Counted from the stretch's first letter, positions 45,751 through 57,893 are shown. The stretch: 64,000 nt of DNA from Chrysoperla carnea (GCF_905475395.1 NC_058342.1:30276140-30340139), one strand, 5' to 3'. Notes: generated from the sequence alone by a model not told the origin. Made by a program: numbers and translations.

Positions 45751-46130
45751 TTTTATTTTAATCAGGTGAGCGAAGCGATCCTCTACTGGGTTAAAATGAA
45801 ACTTTTTGGTGGTAAACTTTACAAAAAAAATACAAAAGATTTAGACATAAAATGAAATGTTGTAGTTCCATATTTATGTCTAGATGTGTTATCAATCATT
45901 ATTTTTAGAAAAAATTATATAAATAATAAAAAACAACAGTATTTTTTTATTTATTACATGTATGTATACAATCTATATTCATGAGACAGTGGCAGCATCT
46001 ATGAGCTACATCTAATACTAATATTTAATTGGCTACATTTAATATTAATTTTAATTGAGTGGCCATCTGTAGATTCTTTCAAGTATTAAAAAACGTCATA
46101 ATGAAAAATACAAAAAACGTGATATGACAA
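45751..46130. other. unassigned spacer
   Basis: AT-rich; no gene is recognised. Confidence 0.4.
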
Positions 46131-46196
46131 TCAGACAGACACACACACATAGCGGTCAAATTTATAACACGCACTTTTTTAATTCGGGGGTTAAAA
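46131..46196 (-). repeat. repeat family H fragment (5' end)
   Basis: On the minus strand: TTAACCCCCGAATT, AAAAAAGTGCGTGTTATAAA, TTTGACCGCTATGTGTGTG, then TGTCTGTCTG. It corresponds to the start of 51750-51999. Confidence 0.7.
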
Positions 46197-47134
46197 GTAT
46201 GTTTGCTTGCCGCAAACTACAAGTTGAAAAGTGTCGTTGTCTATTCAACAGTGAACGGATCGGTGCGGCTTGAAGCATGCAACATGGAATGGTCAAATTT
46301 AATTGAATTTTGTGCTACGTTTGTCGCACGCCTACAATAAGGAACACTTGACATCAAATATCGAGCCACAGGTCGCTGCTCAGTGTTGCTTCAGTGGAAT
46401 TGCACCTTAACGGTTTTCTTATGTCTCATCTCGTTAAAAATACCTTAAGTATGCCGTAATATTTTGTAGATGGAGGTCGTATGGCATTGACACTATAATT
46501 TTTTTTTGTAATAATTCAAAATGTGTCTTTACCATCTATAATCCATCTATCGAACACATGATCGAAAAATTAGATATAGTAATATGTAATATTTAGTTTC
46601 TTTTGTGTGGTTTCGGCGTTTCAGGACATGTGTATTTATTTGTTTTGCGTAAAAATAGACTTGTTTATTTATATAAATAAATGAGTCGTTATGAAAAACG
46701 ACTATAGATATTCTTAGATGTTAGACTATTCCTGTACGTATTTCATTTGCAATTGATTGGCATGTAATTTTGGGAAGTTAAAAATTCTGTCATGTGGCAT
46801 CATAAATCCTGAATAACCTACAGGATTAACAAATTTTTGAAAATGAAAATTTATTCATCGAAGGTTTCAGTCTGTTATAAAAACTGACTTTATTTTAGTT
46901 TCAAACACGAAAAAATTATTCTACTAAAAATTCAAAGCAGATTTCAGTACGAAAGGATTGCGATTATCATATTATTTTCTGGTAAATTCTAACTATGTTA
47001 TTAAAACCTTTTAACCGCAAAACCTGTTGAAACTACTTGAATAGAGTTTGGAAGACTAATAGTTTGAATTAAGGAGACGGTTATTTCTTACTGCTAGAAA
47101 TTTATTTTATTTAGGAATCCTTACATGATATATC
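46197..47134. other. unassigned region
   Basis: A GC-richer patch at about 46250-46420 has no recognisable product. The rest is AT-rich. Confidence 0.4.
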
Positions 47135-47406
47135 AGTACATAGTATAAAACAAAGTCACTTCTTAGATCTTCTTATGCTTAGATCTTTAAAACTACGCAA
47201 CGGATTCTGATGCAGTTTTTTTCTAATAGATAGAGTGATTAAAGAAGAAGGTTTTTAAGAGGTTAAAATAGGGATTGAAAGGGATGTGCTTCAAAAACTT
47301 AAAAACTTGTGCATCGATTAAGCTTAAATATTAACAAGATATACAAGCAGCTTTAAGGATGATTTTTATCTATTTTAACCCTCGCGGGGTGAATATTTTC
47401 AAATAT
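47135..47406 (+). repeat. dispersed insect-type repeat fragment
   Basis: Contains ATAAAACAAAGTCACTT, TGCTTAGATCTTTAAAACTA, CGCAACGGATTCTGATGCAG and AATAGATAGAGTGATTAAAG. From general recollection this is a phrase common in nonautonomous repeats of several insects. Only one copy is in the window, so the boundaries are approximate. Confidence 0.45.
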
Positions 47407-47495
47407 ACCCATGTAATAACCCAAGTCTAAGTAGGCAAACGGTGAAAGTCTAAACGCTCGATCACTCGACCACTCGACCACTCGACCACTTAGGC
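47407..47495 (-). mobile_element. SINE-1 head with an expanded A-box region
   Basis: On the minus strand GAGCCTAAGTGG is followed by four tandem 8-bp units (TGGTCGAG three times and TGATCGAG once). Then come GCGTTTAGACTTTCACCG, CTACTTAGACTTGGGTT. The order matches the 24.9 kb SINE head, which has a single GGCCGAGCGG there. The B box and body are missing. Confidence 0.7.
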
Positions 47496-48257
47496 TCCCG
47501 GCTTCTTTGTTTTGAATAAAATGGATAAAACTTTTATGTAGGTAAAAAAATTGCTATACAAAATTTAAGAATGGATGCTTCTTCCACATGTTGCAATAAA
47601 TAAATGACAAAGAAATTTTCATTAAATATTATTTAGAAAAATGAAAAAGCGATTTAAAAATAGACAACAGTGATTACTTACCACTAAGAAAAGCTTAATA
47701 TTAGGGTAGGAAAACAAAATATATGTTTACAATTACGAAACTTATTGTATAGAGACAAACAAACAAAAAAATTTCTATGTTTTCCATAGCAAAAGAAAAA
47801 TGTTTTTAATATTATTTGAGTAATGAAAAGCAGCAATAATAATATTACATACAAAATTGTTTATGGAAAATGAATGAGTTTTTATTTGTGTATGTGTGTT
47901 GCAAGAGGGGCTTGCGAACGTTCTAATCTAGGAGCCAAACTAAACTTTTCGTAGCTGATGGATGTTCATAGGTACACCCGTTTTTTTAGAATGGTAAACT
48001 CAATTTTCGAAGGCTCTATGAATAATTTTCTTAAAAAAAGGAAAAAATGTCTGCCAGGGAAATCTCTTTTACAAATTATTGACTCCTTTTAAACAAAAAA
48101 AAATCTTCTTTTTTTTTTTAGTAAAAGTGAGTTTTTAGGAAAATAATTTGTATGTACGTAAACTCGCCAACTTGTGTATTTATGAAAGTAGTAAAAAACG
48201 ATTTTTTTGAAAATTTTTCCTGGGAAACTTTGGGTTTACACAAATATTTTGGAATAA
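47496..48257. other. unassigned AT-rich region
   Basis: No gene or repeat is recognised. Confidence 0.4.
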
Positions 48258-48746
48258 TTATACCATGTATAGCAAATATACCAAGGTATACTAAGTTTAG
48301 TCCCAAGTTTGTAAGGCTTAAAAATATTGATACTACTAACAAAATTGTCTGTCATCTGTCCGTCTGTCATCACGATTACTCATAAACGAAAAGAAATATC
48401 AAGCTGAAATTTTTTAGCATGCTGAGGACGTAAAAACTGAAGTCAAGTTCGTAAATGAGCAATTTCTCGGTACGTAGAACCCATCGTGTAAACCGTTAGA
48501 AATAAAACATAAGTTTTAAATGTAAAGAGTGTTCCTTATAAAATAAGAACTTTTGTTTGAAACATTTTTTCGTAAACATCTTTTTATCCGTGAGAGCGCA
48601 TATTATGCGCAAATTGTAGTATTATATGGAAATATCACTTATATATGTGTGATATGTATGTATGTGTAATGTGATAGAGTAATCAACACTGCCTATACAT
48701 GGTACTTCAACAATTAACTCAATTGTTTGTTTTTACTTGTTTTTTG
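48258..48746 (+). mobile_element. HINE copy 14, near full length
   Basis: From TTATACCATGTATAGCAAAT to TTTACTTGTTTTTT. A deletion removes TTTTGGTATAGGTGTTCATA and what follows, so ACAAAATTG runs into TCTGTCATCTGTCCGTCTG. Confidence 0.8.
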
Positions 48747-49623
48747 TTTAAAATGAACCAAATATCTAAAAAATATTTTTCTTGGGCAAAATAATTGTTA
48801 GCACTTCTTTAGAGCCCTTCGAAAAGTAACCGTACAAAAATACATAGCGAAAGCTTGCGTACAATTATGGATATCCACCGGCCATGAATTAAATGGCGCT
48901 TAGACTATTTATAGTAGTAGGCGACATCATATTTCATACACTGGTTGATTCGAAGTATTATTTCGACAAACTTGACAACAATAGCAAGTCCGTCCCATGC
49001 TGTGTAATTGCTTATACTATATATAATAATGGTAAAACTATTTTATGTATGAATTCGGAAAATATTTTATGTCTAAACAAAATTAAAATTTCTTAAACCT
49101 TATTTCAACGACCCCCAACATATTTTTTTATCTTATGAAATATTGTATCATACTATCTTTCACCAAAAATTGATTTTCATTCGGTATAGAATTCGAACGT
49201 TTACAAGTATAATATTTTGAAAGTGAGCCATCTTAGGAATATGGCCATTTTAGGCGCAGATACCTTACAGTTAAATGCCAGCTTTCTAAAAATCCCTGTT
49301 TCTCATTTATAGAAGGTGAACATGACGAGAATTGGCAATAACTCTCACTTCCAATATCTCCTTTTGTTTTTCCGATGTTTTTCTTTTATATCCATCCTTT
49401 TATCATCCCGCTTTGAATCTATAAGTATTCGACATCAATCCTTATATATAGAATTAAGGGAACGCTAAACCCCCAATTTTATACTAAACCCCCATCGGAT
49501 AATTTTTGGGGGGAACATTTTTTTGTTTAAAAATTCGTTTCAAAGCATGTAGATTCTAAAAATCGAAAATATCCTAGCGAAATCAGTAGAAGAGTACTTT
49601 CGAAAATGAATTAACATACCCGA
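48747..49623. other. unassigned region
   Basis: No gene is recognised. Paired CCCCC/GGGGGG tracts occur near 49470-49515. Confidence 0.4.
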
Positions 49624-49938
49624 ATGTTCGATTCCGTTATCAATGAATCAAATGTTGGTGTCAAGTACTCGAATATCGATGCCCAGGCAGTGAAAAAAGT
49701 GGTTCAGATGTACCAGCGATTTATTAATGATAGTGAATCAACTATAATAAATGAATACCGATTCTGAATGGCTAAATGGAAAACAGAATGTGAAAATGAT
49801 TCCGCCGTACCAGAGTCGGTAGCTTATCTCGTTGAAGCATGTCATCAGGAACAGGAAAGATTATTCGGGCCTGCTTTCCTAAATATCTGGAAATCGATGA
49901 TATTATCAACAATGTATCCTGGCGTTTATTTAATTTGA
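49624..49938 (+). pseudogene. possible hAT-type transposase C-terminal remnant
   Basis: One frame runs 105 codons with a single internal TGA: MFDSVINESN ... VVQMYQRFINDSES, then (after the stop) MAKWKTECENDSAVPESVAY, CHQEQERLF, PAFLNIWKSMILSTMYP. The W-x3-W and PAFLNIWKSMILSTMYP region resembles the stretch just before the dimerisation motif (LxTLPVTxxxAERSF) of hAT/DUF4371-type zinc-finger transposases. The AERSF part itself is absent. The stop probably replaced a Trp codon. Codon-like composition contrasts with the surroundings. Assignment is by motif memory only. Confidence 0.5.
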
Positions 49939-51126
49939 AGTTTTGAAAATTTCATCAAATTTGGTTCAGCAGTTACGAGTCTAAATGTGATACTGTGGTG
50001 TGTAAACAATCGCACATTTAATTTTAACATTTTACAGGTTTATTAATTTACAAATACACTGTACAAAACCTTGGCCAGGGCGTAATATATTATCAACTTT
50101 GTAGGAATGTATATCGATCATGAGTTCATACTCCCATTCGCATTTGTCCGATTTTCGTGCCCATCACATTTTTTGAGGGCTGGATTCGCGCTTGTTTGGC
50201 CACCTAATATTTGTCAGTGAAACATTTCTTGAATGGAAATCATAAAAGTTCCCATTAATTCAAGACTTAAATTATTACCGTATCTAAAGCCACTAACAAC
50301 CACTATGCTGCCATAATCATAAAAAATTTATTATTTTTGATGTCGGAAGTATTATAACTATATGACACATATAAAGTTAAACTACAAGAACTTTGAAGTA
50401 TAATAATAATTCAATATCCTAACAACAATCATGTAAGTTTTCTCAAAAAACATCGTACGCAATTCATTATTAAGGAAGAACAAGCGTGGTAGCAACTTTC
50501 AGTAAAAGGCTTGACTTTTTTATATGAAGTATATATACGTTTTAATGAATTCTGAAAATTTGAGTGAAAAGTGGGGATATTTTGATAAAAGTTCAGACCC
50601 TAATAAAAACAATTAATAAACAAAAAACATGTCAGTCGATTTCATTAAGGATGTTCGATCAGTGTTAAAGTAATTTCATTTATAAAATATATTTTTTAAT
50701 TAGAATTAGATAATGAATATTAATAAATACTATAATTTGACGAAATTAGACGAAAAGTAAAAATAGTCAATATTTGGCTTAGTTTTTGAAATATGGTAGA
50801 TTGAAAATTTCGATTTAATTAACCCAGCTATCGAAAAATTTTTTTCTTTTTTTTTCGTTTAATCTACCTTGCTTGTACTTCCTTAAGTAGTACAGATTAA
50901 TCAAAATAATGGTCTTACCAAAAATAGAAAAAAAAAAGTAATAATTAAGTCTATTCAAAACTTCAAACAGTACAGTATGGTTCACTATAAATTTTCGTGT
51001 AACTAAGAACCCCAAATAAGAACTCGGTGATATAGAAAATAAAATTGTAAGACGAAATAGTTTCTTGACTACCATTTAAATTTTTATCATAAGTGTATAC
51101 AACTTGTACACTTGTATGCTGTCAAT
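49939..51126. other. unassigned region
   Basis: No gene is recognised. The 86-codon minus frame at 50815-51075 is Lys/Phe-rich and lacks motifs. Confidence 0.4.
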
Positions 51127-51322
51127 AAAGCATCTGTTGTTTGAAACTAACAATAACCTGACAGGCAAAGCACACAGAATGATTATATATCTACTCAACC
51201 AACTACATCATACGTTTTCCGGTTTTTTCGAGCTACCATATGGAAATTATACTATATAATACGTATAACAGACTAAGCATCTATTGTTGGAAAATTGCAA
51301 TAACCTGACGGACACAGCACAC
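51127..51322 (+). repeat. direct repeat pair, about 49 bp, 147 bp apart
   Basis: AAGCATCTGTTGTT...CAATAACCTGAC...GCACAC at 51127-51175 recurs at 51274-51322. A small tandem duplication or the remains of a longer array. Confidence 0.65.
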
Positions 51323-51487
51323 TATACAACATCTAAGGAGTAAACTCCAGACGTGCGTCCGAGGTGACACACACAAACAGGTTCACACTGCTTTTATAAA
51401 TGATACAAAACAAATTTTTGTGTAATTTTTATAAACAGAAATTTAACCAAATATAGCAATAATTGAATTCCTTACGTATAACAGTAA

Positions 51488-51545
51488 TGACGGAGTGATT
51501 ACGTTCTAGACCGGATATCTAGAGGGCTGAGGTTTGATTCCCGTT
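51488..51545 (+). mobile_element. tRNA-like SINE head (third SINE type)
   Basis: The A-box-like GGAGTGATTACG is followed by an anticodon-arm-like hairpin TCTAGA-CCGGATA-TCTAGA with a 7-nt loop, and B-box-like GAGGTTTGATTCCCG. The acceptor stem does not pair, so it is not a functional tRNA. No body or tail could be delimited. Confidence 0.45.
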
Positions 51546-51749
51546 TAAATGAAAGTAATTAATTTGCGATAATCTATGGAAGTGCATAGATTTCAAACAA
51601 AATAAAAATAGTAATTCTCTCTACCGTAGAGCTGAGTACTGATTTTTGAATTTTAGGTACCAAATGACAGACTTCAAATTATTTGTTATTTTCGATCAAT
51701 TGGTCTTCGTATGGTAGTATTTCGAAGTCAAAACGAATTTTGTCTTTTT

Positions 51750-51999
51750 AACCCCCGAACTAAAAAAGGGGGTGTTATAAGTTTGACCACTATGTGTGTG
51801 TGTCTGTGTGAGTGTTTGTCTGTCTGTGGCATCGTAGCTCCTAAACGAATGAACCAATTTTGATTTTTTGAAGTTGCTTGAAAGGTAATTTAGTGTAGAT
51901 TGTTTTTTTTTCATTAGATATGTTTCGAATGCGAGCTTAGGGTTTCGTACCCGAAAAATTGGTCGGGAGTTTTTTAAATTTTGTAATTTTCACTTGTTT
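51750..51999 (+). repeat. repeat family H copy, most complete
   Basis: TAACCCCCGAACTAAAAAAG, GGTGTTATAAGTTTGACCAC, a (GT)n/CTGTCTGTCTG stretch, GGCATCGTAGCTCCTAAACG, then GGGTTTCGTACCCG and a TTTTCACTTGTTTT end. Related pieces: 46131-46196 and 58725-58890 (minus). From general recollection, this type is widely dispersed in arthropod genomes; class is not settled here. Confidence 0.7.
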
Positions 52000-52520
52000 T
52001 TGAAGATGAAACAAAAACTATAGCACTCCAACAAGGCATGTCCAGTTGATTCAATTGGAAATCATGCACTTAATACAAACCACACAGTGCCATAATAAAT
52101 CATGATCAAAAAATACACCGTTTTCTAAATCCAATTAACACTAAAACTTTTTTGATGTTACCTTCATGCACGAGGTAAAAATCGTAAATAAATATATAGA
52201 AACACAACATATATAGAAACCGACCGACAATACAATAGAAAAATGAATAAAAAAAAAAGAAAAATAATAATATAAATGGCAAATAAAAATATTGAAATAT
52301 TAGTTCAACATTGTGTTTAGTTATAATACACTTTTATTTTTTTTTATTACACATTTTTATTGTGTTAAAATTCAATAAGCAACAATGTATTGTAACATGT
52401 CATAAATATATAATAAATACACTATGTAGTCAGTAGTGTGTTTGGTGTTGTATATATAACGCGATGCTTCTTGGATGTACATTTTATACAATAGTTTAAC
52501 ACCTCTGTATACTAGGAAAC
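52000..52520. other. unassigned AT-rich region
   Basis: No gene is recognised. Confidence 0.4.
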
Positions 52521-53147
52521 TTAAGGATGTATGAGCATGACAACAATGTTTGATTTAAAGGCTCAAAATTTGTTTGTAGGTAGTCTTTTACTCAAAGAAT
52601 ATGTGGTTAAAATTTCAGCTTAGGTATCCGTGCAAATTTTTAAGAAAAAAGTCATTAAAAATCGATATAAAATACATTGGCTCTTAACGACATATTTTGG
52701 AAGTTTTTGATAATTTTCATTTGGAATGAATGAAAACAAATTTTAAAAAAACTTTTTAATAGAAAGTAAACATATTAGCAATGAATTAGAAAAGAAAAAA
52801 ACTAAGTGTCACCGTCCATATAAGGGATGTAAGAGCAGGGCAGATTAAGGGTTGAAATTATTTTTATCTTATTTGCAACTTGGATGATGAATTTTGTTAT
52901 AACTTCATGAATGTAGACGAAAAATAAGAAAAAAAATTTTCGATAAGTGTCTTGGTTTTCGAAATATCGAAAGCTAAATAATTAAACAAAATTTTCAATT
53001 TTCGATATTTTGAAAATTAAGCCAGATATCGAAAAATTTTATTACTTTTCGTCTTATATCGTCAAGTAATAATATAAATTTATCATCAAAATTGAAAATA
53101 TCTATTTATAAATTTGTGCCCCCACTACCATGCTCATACATCCTTAA
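52521..53147. mobile_element. MITE family G copy 2, full length (627 bp)
   Basis: Perfect 19-bp terminal inverted repeats TTAAGGATGTATGAGCATG at 52521-52539 and, inverted, 53129-53147. The interior holds an imperfect hairpin (about 52936-52974 with 53001-53045) homologous to the hairpin at 26250-26356. No open frame. TTAA ends resemble family B and the 18.4/18.9 kb ends. Confidence 0.82.
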
Positions 53148-53331
53148 TTTATAGTAATTACAAAAATAGCTGGCGCCTTGACGCAGGATATAGCGGAAAA
53201 ATGAAGTTGTTTATTAATTAGTTTTAGCTTTTAATCGTAGAATTACCGATAAAAATGAATATTCGTGTATTTTTTTAATATTTTTAATTCATCGTTTACA
53301 CCGTTAGAACTGCTATAAGTAAGTGTAAACA

Positions 53332-53785
53332 ATTTAAAACAAACAATTGAATGAGTTAATTGTACTAATACCATGTATAGACAGTGTTGATTACTCTATC
53401 ACACATACATACATGTCACACATGTATAACTGATAATTCCATATTAGTATATACTATAAAATTTGCATCTAACATAGTGTGTGCCTTCGTGAGTATAACA
53501 GTGATGTTTACAAAAAAATGTTTCAAACGAAAGTTGTTTATTTTTTGATAAGGAACATTTTTTACATTTAAACTTTTGTTATATCTCTAACGGTTTATAA
53601 GATAGGTCCTACGAACCCAAGACCCAATTGACCTAAGTTGCTCATTTACGAACTCGACCTCACTTTTTACGTCCTCAGTGTGCTGTAACGACGTACAACC
53701 GAAAATGGTCTAATTAGATGATTCTATGAAAACCTTTACCAAAATTTTTTTCGAAGCTTCAAAATTTTTAAGCGTTACAAAACAA
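53332..53785 (-). mobile_element. HINE copy 15, 5' end missing
   Basis: The plus-strand reading starts TAAAACAAACAATTGAATGAG and stops at AAGCGTTACAAAAC, lacking the first roughly 45 bp of the element. A family E-like phrase (TTTTTAATTCATCGTTTACACC) lies just to its left at about 53278. Confidence 0.78.
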
Positions 53786-54016
53786 AATTTAAATGCAAAG
53801 AAAAGATAGTAGTATAATAAAAGCACGGAGATAAATAATTTCAAATTTTTTAATCAAATCGCATCTGTCTGCCAGTTGGGAAATGTAATATTCCAAATTT
53901 AAAAATATTTAAAGAGAATTGATTTACTATAACGGAATAGATTTCAACGCTGTTTGCATGCTAACATGAAAATAATATCAATAAATATTTTACTATTAAC
54001 TTTTCCGAAAAACTTG
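53786..54016. other. spacer between inverted HINE copies
   Basis: No feature is recognised. Confidence 0.4.
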
Positions 54017-54522
54017 TTTTTATACCATGCATATACGTTATATGCAAGGTATACTATGTTTAGTCCCAAGTTTATAACTAATAGTCCATTTCTGGTTGTC
54101 TGTCCGTCTGTCTGCCAACACAATAACTCAAAAACGAAAAGAGATATTAAGATGAAATTTTTAAAGCGTACTCAGGACGTAAAAAGTGAGGTCGAGTTCG
54201 TAAATGAGCAACATAGGTCAATTGGGTCTCAGGTTCGTAGGACCCATCTTGGAAACCGTTAGAGAAAGAACAAAAGTTTAAGTATAAAAAATGTTCCTTA
54301 TAAAAAACTAAACAACTTTTGTTTGAAACAGTTTTTCATAAACAGTACTGTTTACCCGTGAGGGCACAAATTAGGCGTAACTTGTATAGTATGTATTATA
54401 TGGGAATATCGGTTATATGTGTGTGACATGTATGTATGTGTAATGTGACAGAGTAATCAACACTGTTTATACATGGTATTTCAACAATTAACTTAGTCAA
54501 TTGTTTGTTTTCACTTGTTTTT
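54017..54522 (+). mobile_element. HINE copy 16, near full length
   Basis: Starts TTTTTATACCATGCATATAC and ends TTTTCACTTGTTTT. It is well preserved, including the GTCTGTCCGTCTGTCTG microsatellite, the 3' subterminal ATACATGGTAT and the AACAATT...AATTGTT stem. It lies head-to-tail inverted relative to copy 15, about 230 bp away. The 102-codon frame here is a shadow. Confidence 0.82.
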
Positions 54523-55174
54523 ATTTACGTTAGCATGCAAATATACCTTAGATTATTTCGTTTGTACATTGCAAAAAAAAGCGTATTAATAAAAACGTGT
54601 CATTTTTCAGTTATACAACAAACACAATAAATAGCTGTTATATTGATTTTTACCAAAAAATAAATAAATGAAATAAAATCCACAAAGAAATTTGAAACTT
54701 TTTTTACTGTTAAGCTACTGACTACTTGTTTTTAACTATTTTTTTAACGTTTTTATTTATGTATTTTTTTTTGTATTTTGTATTTGGTAAACTATGCCAC
54801 GAAATTCGATCGTTTTAATAACAAACAAAAAAAAAAACTTCCTTTATCAACTTATTTCAGCCGACTTATAGTTCATCCACTAAACATATTGTGGTCAGGA
54901 TTGGATGATTGATTGAGAAATCTATATCTTCTAATATTTTTACAAATGTTATCATCAATTGATTCTAGATATTCGATGTGTATTTTCAAAATAGTGATGC
55001 CACGAGAAACGAGACGAAAATAAGTCAATAAGAGACAAGATGCGCATAAGAACTCTAATCTAAATTCACGTTATCGCGTCGGTGCTACGTTAACTAAGCT
55101 AATTCCTTCAGAGATTGAAAAAATAACATACTTTTCTTAAAATTTCTTGAAAACAACTATACTTTTATTAAAAA
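54523..55174. other. unassigned AT-rich region
   Basis: A half-match to the TIR of the 45.5 kb MITE (TTCATCCACTAA) is near 54880. No gene is seen. Confidence 0.4.
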
Positions 55175-55597
55175 CTAGACTGATACCCACCCGCTTCGCT
55201 GGGTTTGAATGTAAAGATTGATAAAGATTGCTCTCGTTTATCCCCTTTCTATAACACTCGAAATAAAGGTAAGGATTGTTTTACACAGGTAAAATATATG
55301 TATTGTTTTCTATTCTTTTAAGTGTAAAATAGTAATTATTCATTGAATATATCAGAGAAGATGGCCTTGAAATATTTTATATAGACTACTTTTACAGAAA
55401 TCTGTAATTAATGGTAATGTCAAATTAAATTAATTTTTTAACTTTTTTATTAATATATCTTTATAAATTATATCTCATGTGTTATTTTGATACATCAGCT
55501 ATATTGCTGTACAGTTTCATTAAAAACCATTCGCTAGTTCTAGCGTGAAAGCGTAACAAACAAACATGCTTACTTTGGAATTTAAAATATATAGAGA
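55175..55597 (-). mobile_element. nonautonomous Helitron copy 3 (423 bp)
   Basis: On the minus strand it starts TCTCTATATAT (5' flank A) and ends with the hairpin CCCAGCGAAGCGGGTGGG, then TATCAGT and CTAG (3' flank T). The GTTTG array is shorter than in copy 1. The interior is collinear with copies 1 and 2. Confidence 0.88.
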
Positions 55598-57334
55598 TAG
55601 AGATTTGGTATGAAAATTCAAGTGAAAATTCTTCAAATACAAAAATAAAAATTGAAAAACATTCAAAAATTCTTTTTTCTATTATAAACTACCAACATAA
55701 ATTATGATTATTATTTATGAAAATCCATTGTACAAAACAATAGATTCGTTAATTTCAAATCGAATAGATTTATTTCCTAACAAAAACAATTTTTACTCTT
55801 CACAATATCACAAAATGGTAAATATGAAATATTCACAGACCATTTAATCGTATATAGACGAATGTATTAAGTATATTTACTGATACAAAAACAAAGATAG
55901 AGATATTCAATGAAATTGAATATATCCTATCTTTATCTCACCAAAAAAAACTATTGTCGTCTTTGTTATTGTATTTTCAAACTCATACCATCACATCCAG
56001 AGTGAATCCTTTATCAACGATAACACATTGTGTGTTATGTTAATTTTTTCCTGAAAATGACATTATTATCATATACTCCCAAAAAAGGCGGCATTCTGAC
56101 ATGATGCATAAATATTTAAATAACTCCGTACTATAATTGTAATTAGTTTGAAGTTGATGGGAAAATTTTTCACATTGTGTTATTTTTCATGAAAATTTTA
56201 TTTAAAAATTATTTGCATTTTTATACTTTTTCTAGTAATTCTATTTCTATTAGTTTTTCCTATAATGGGTAGTGTAAAACATAGTGGCTCAGTTGGTTAA
56301 AGTGTACCAGTTTTTTCAATTTTAGGTATCTCTTACGTGGAGTTTTGTTAAAGATCAGAAAATTCTATAAAAAGAACCGGACCAGGTTGGGGGACTCAAG
56401 ACAGAACTGAAACTTCACTCGCTGTATATTGACCCTCATTTAGAAAAAGAGCGCCATCTGTAAATGAGAAATAGAACTATTATGACATTTTAGAACACGA
56501 GCGCTCTCTGTGACTGGGAAGAAGAGGAAGGAGAGGGGTGCCGGTATATGGATGAAGAAGGTGCATTTGGTCCGATAAAATAGTTGAGAAACTGAAATAA
56601 TACTAGAAAAAGGACCTCTGCTCTCCGAGTGTCAGCACTGGCGAACCTTCCTTCTTCCTAGTTTGGCAATGTAAATTTATGATAGTGGCTTTATTACCAT
56701 CGACGGAAATAGCAACTTGCATACGATTTTTCTCGTTTATTTTCCCAGATCGATGCCTTTTTTAAACGTACACAGAAAAAAAAATGTTTTTAAACAGAAG
56801 GTTTAAATGCAAGGTTAGAAAATACATCCTTCGTTCTTTGAAGACAGTTGAAAAACGATGCAAATTAAGTGGTTCCAGAAACGCAATAAAAAAAAATTAT
56901 TTTATAGCACAATTTCGAAATGTTCCTCATGTTTTCTTCTTCTAAGAACAAATATATTTTTACTATTTTTGTTAATGTTTTCAAATCGAATAATATGAGA
57001 ACAATTTTTAACCATTTTGATATCAAAACAAAAGAATGAAAAGAAATATCCAAAGTATGTCTATAATATTAAATGGTGTGTGGAAATATTGTTCGTTTCA
57101 TACACAGATCCTCTCATTGACTCTAACCCATCGACAACACATCCTATCCCCGCCACAATCATTAAATAAAACATGGAAACCAATAGATTGAAAAGTTATA
57201 AAGCAGCTTTTGTCTAACAAAATAAATGAATTTGTATGTTGTATTTGAGTATATATGTTACCGGCAATGTTTATGATTTAATCTCATATAAAATCCTTTG
57301 AAGATTGTCAGATCATTTCGTTTAAGGTGATTGT
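55598..57334. other. unassigned region with a GC-richer patch
   Basis: The patch at about 56380-56680 contains GAGCGCCATCTGT and a variant GAGCGCTCTCTGT. It has no recognisable product. The rest is AT-rich with no gene. Confidence 0.4.
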
Positions 57335-57893
57335 GGTTTATTGCACGGTACATACATATAAACCAAACACACGCTTGTAAACAAGTAATGAGTTATTTTT
57401 AGCTTTACAATACCACGAAACTACAAAAATATATAATATATTGTGTGCAAGTGTTGCTTATAAATTTGATAATATAGATATCGCTCTTCAAGCATCAATA
57501 CTCTAACTGTAAGTCGTCTTCGTTCATCAAATGATAGATCTTCGATGAACTCATAATTAAATTAAAATTTTGTTTTGATATCATCGACAATCTTATATTT
57601 TTATGGTATTATTATAAACTACAAGATTGTCTAAATATTTTAGATAGTTTTTTTATCACACTCTCTAGATTTTTTGATATAGAAATATTCAATTGAAAAG
57701 GATAATCTATATGATTTATCATTTTTTCAGCCAAATTTGAACCATAAAAAAATTAATAAAAAGGCCGATGATCTAGGAATTTTTTGTAATTTTTAGAAAC
57801 TTTTTTAATAAAAAAAAAAATGAATTTATAAAGTTTTATTGAAATCCCTAGTATTATCTAATCCTTGCATATCTCCTTAAATACGATATAATG
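57335..57893 (+). repeat. repeat family C copy 2
   Basis: Collinear with 63461-63975 and inverted to 5484-5882: TAGCTTTACAATA, TTGTGTGCAAG, CTTCGATGAACTCATAATT, CTACAAGATTGTCTAAA and TCCTTGCATATCTCCTTAAA. Its left edge, TTTATTGCACGGTACATACA, matches copy 1. Confidence 0.8.

Noticed and set aside
51488..51545. Functional tRNA gene
   Set aside because: The anticodon-like and T-like arms are visible but the acceptor stem does not pair and loop position 33 is not T; kept only as a SINE head.
56279..56305. tRNA-Thr-like phrase GTGGCTCAGTTGGTTAAAGTG
   Set aside because: Only a D-arm-like stretch is present; no anticodon arm, T arm or SINE body follows.
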